A stretch of DNA of 64,000 nucleotides from contig NC_054740.1 of NCBI RefSeq assembly GCF_018143015.1, positions 40,143,180-40,207,179 on the forward strand, given 5' to 3'. Source of the stretch: Lytechinus variegatus (Eukaryota > Echinodermata > Echinoidea > Temnopleuroida > Toxopneustidae). The notes below the pieces were generated by a model. That model saw nothing but the letters and a program-made list of their open reading frames with translations, did not search any database and was not told the origin of the DNA. The number at the start of each line of letters is the position of its first letter. Positions within the stretch are counted from its first letter, which is position 1. Below, piece after piece: positions 62,413 through 64,000 of this stretch. A program made the position numbers and the translations under genes.

Positions 62413-62687
62413 TGGGCCCCGTCTTATGAAGAGTTAGGATTGATCCAATCAATTGTAACTCTATGGAAATCCATCAGTGTCATAATTTTTTCTACAGGAA
62501 ATTTGCACAATGTCCTTTGTAAACAAAGAGAAGCACAGTGAATTTTCAAGTAAACATTGAATGCATGAATATACATCATAGCTGGAAAATATTTTAAACA
62601 AACATGCATAATAGATGTTGACTTTGCTGGCCATCCACGGTTGCGATTGATCGGATCAATCTCAACTTTTTGTAAGAAGGGCCCCTG
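62413..62687. mobile_element. MITE, second copy of GGGCCC(C)GTCTTA family
   Basis: GGGCCCCGTCTTATGAAGAG ... TTTTTGTAAGAAGGGCCCC, with GATTGATC(C/G) on both sides. The interior matches 16842-17107 in inverted order. It starts 91 bp after VWA3-like exon 5. Confidence 0.82.
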
Positions 62688-62834
62688 GTGCTGTGCACTG
62701 TAGCTCAACACAATGGAACTTTAAACTCATATGCTGAAGACATATCTTCTGGGGAACGAAGTATTGGTTACATGAATATAAAAGTCCAAATGAAAATTCT
62801 GATTGTAGCTTATAAACACTATTAAAAATTAAGG

Positions 62835-63150
62835 TCTGTATCCTAAACCTGGGTTGAACTTTGACCTTGGACTCTGCTCACATTATGGGAAGCCAAACAT
62901 GTCAAACTTTGTTCACTTGGTACATGTATGTTTCTTCTGTGTAATATCCTTATTCTTGAGTGGTGAAGGCAATTATCTTATTTATCCTACCCAGACAGTT
63001 AAGAATGAGTTGAGAGTCAAATGAGCCGATACTGTGAACTCTACTCTCTACTGTTAGAGAGGTTCATGTCACAATTGGCTATCCATAGTTAAACCACAAC
63101 TTTACACCAACGTTTAAATTAAGCCCGACTTCAGAATACATGCCTAAATG
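62835..63150. mobile_element. MITE related to 27197-27465
   Basis: CTAAACCTGGGTTGAACTTT ... CCACAACTTTACACCAACGT, then AAGCCCGACTTCAGAATA. Shared interior: AATTGGCTATC(C/T)AT and TTATGGGAAGCCAAA. Confidence 0.6.
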
Positions 63151-64000
63151 GTGAAGACAATATTTTGAAGTAATCTATCTATGGATATGACATGAAGGTA
63201 AAAAGCCAAAAAAAAATAAACCACTTGTAGCTTAAGAAATTTTAAAGATTATATGTTTGATACCATTCTCCAGGTGTATGAAGTTATTATGACATGGAAA
63301 AACAATGTACAAGGCCAAATGAAAACTGATTAGCAAAATTAAATGTCAAATGTTTATTTGATGTTGGAAACAATATTTAAAAGTAACTTCTCAAGGTTGC
63401 CAAGTTATTATGATGTGAAAATTAAAGACCAAATGAAACACACTTGTAACAATTAAACTTAAAACACATATGCAGAAGAGTAAAAGCAACTTCTTTAGGG
63501 GTAAAGCTATTGTTCACTAAACCCCCAGTGGTCCTTTTTTATACCCCTCTATTCTTCTTAAATCCTCACCCATCCTCCTAAACCATAATGTACTTCACAG
63601 AGCTCGTATTGAACTGTTTCAGGTAACCTATTGATTTTTTACAGTCATGCATCGGCACCCTTGAATAGCAGACATTATCCCTGCTAAGAAGTAACAAGCT
63701 CTCTATTGTGTTTCTCCTCACATAATTGCTATATGCACTCTCAAATGAACCATGCAACTGGGTTCGGTTTTTGTACATGGATACATGTATAGGCTCCTGA
63801 TTTGAATATTGATTTTGCGATTGATTTTACGATTGTCTGGCTTTGACATGAATGTACATCTGCAATGTACTGGTAATTAATGACTGTAATAATTCTTCAT
63901 TTGAAAATAGGCATTCAACCAGAAAGATCAGTTATGATTTGAAAACTGATAAGACAATACAAACGATTGTTTGCCCTTGTTGCCATGGTGATGATGTTTG
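63151..64000 (+). other. Intron of VWA3-like gene, no exon seen
   Basis: AT-rich; no frame continuing the VWA domain in phase 0 after an AG. The next exon probably lies beyond the window. Confidence 0.5.

Overview
The window is eukaryotic, AT-rich, intron-rich DNA packed with short non-autonomous transposons. It holds parts of three spliced protein-coding genes, one long reverse-transcriptase ORF and several dozen repeats. I read the organism as a marine deuterostome invertebrate, most likely an echinoderm such as a sea urchin. The basis is an animal HMMR orthologue with short exons and 0.3-6 kb introns, a VWA3-type cilium-associated gene, tRNA-derived SINEs, and TTAA-flanked MITEs whose ends read like GGACAAGTCCACCCC. 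Species level cannot be decided from the sequence.

Minus strand, 5829-35795: a complete gene for hyaluronan-mediated motility receptor (HMMR/RHAMM), a spindle and centrosome coiled-coil protein. I could trace 22 coding exons with consistent splice phases. Their coding length is 3063 nt (1020 aa), against about 725 aa in vertebrates. The N-terminal GCAPGVGSYDV/KSQRF block and the C-terminal GHQNQKQKI block identify it. Three consecutive exon pairs (11/12, 13/14, 15/16) look like duplicated copies of one two-exon module, which would account for much of the extra length. Its introns hold an opposite-strand CR1-like retrotransposon ORF (22246-23937), nested MITEs, SINEs and a splice-donor-containing minisatellite.

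Minus strand, 43026-50004: a complete six-exon gene for a four-pass membrane protein of the TMEM272 type (215 aa). Its last intron carries a 1.2 kb foldback transposon made of 53-bp repeats, bounded by a 6-bp target duplication.

Plus strand, 55876 to beyond the window end: the first five coding exons of a VWA3A/VWA3B-like protein (265 codons seen, open at the right). A 120-bp tandem duplication has copied the acceptor and start of its fifth exon.

Positions 1-5828 hold the downstream flank and probable 3' UTR of HMMR plus SINEs and MITEs. 36100-43000 and 50005-55875 are intergenic and mostly mobile-element debris, simple repeats and satellite-like tandem arrays. The three genes do not form a functional unit. 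HMMR acts on the mitotic spindle, VWA3 proteins are linked to cilia, and the TMEM272 family has no established role that I know of.
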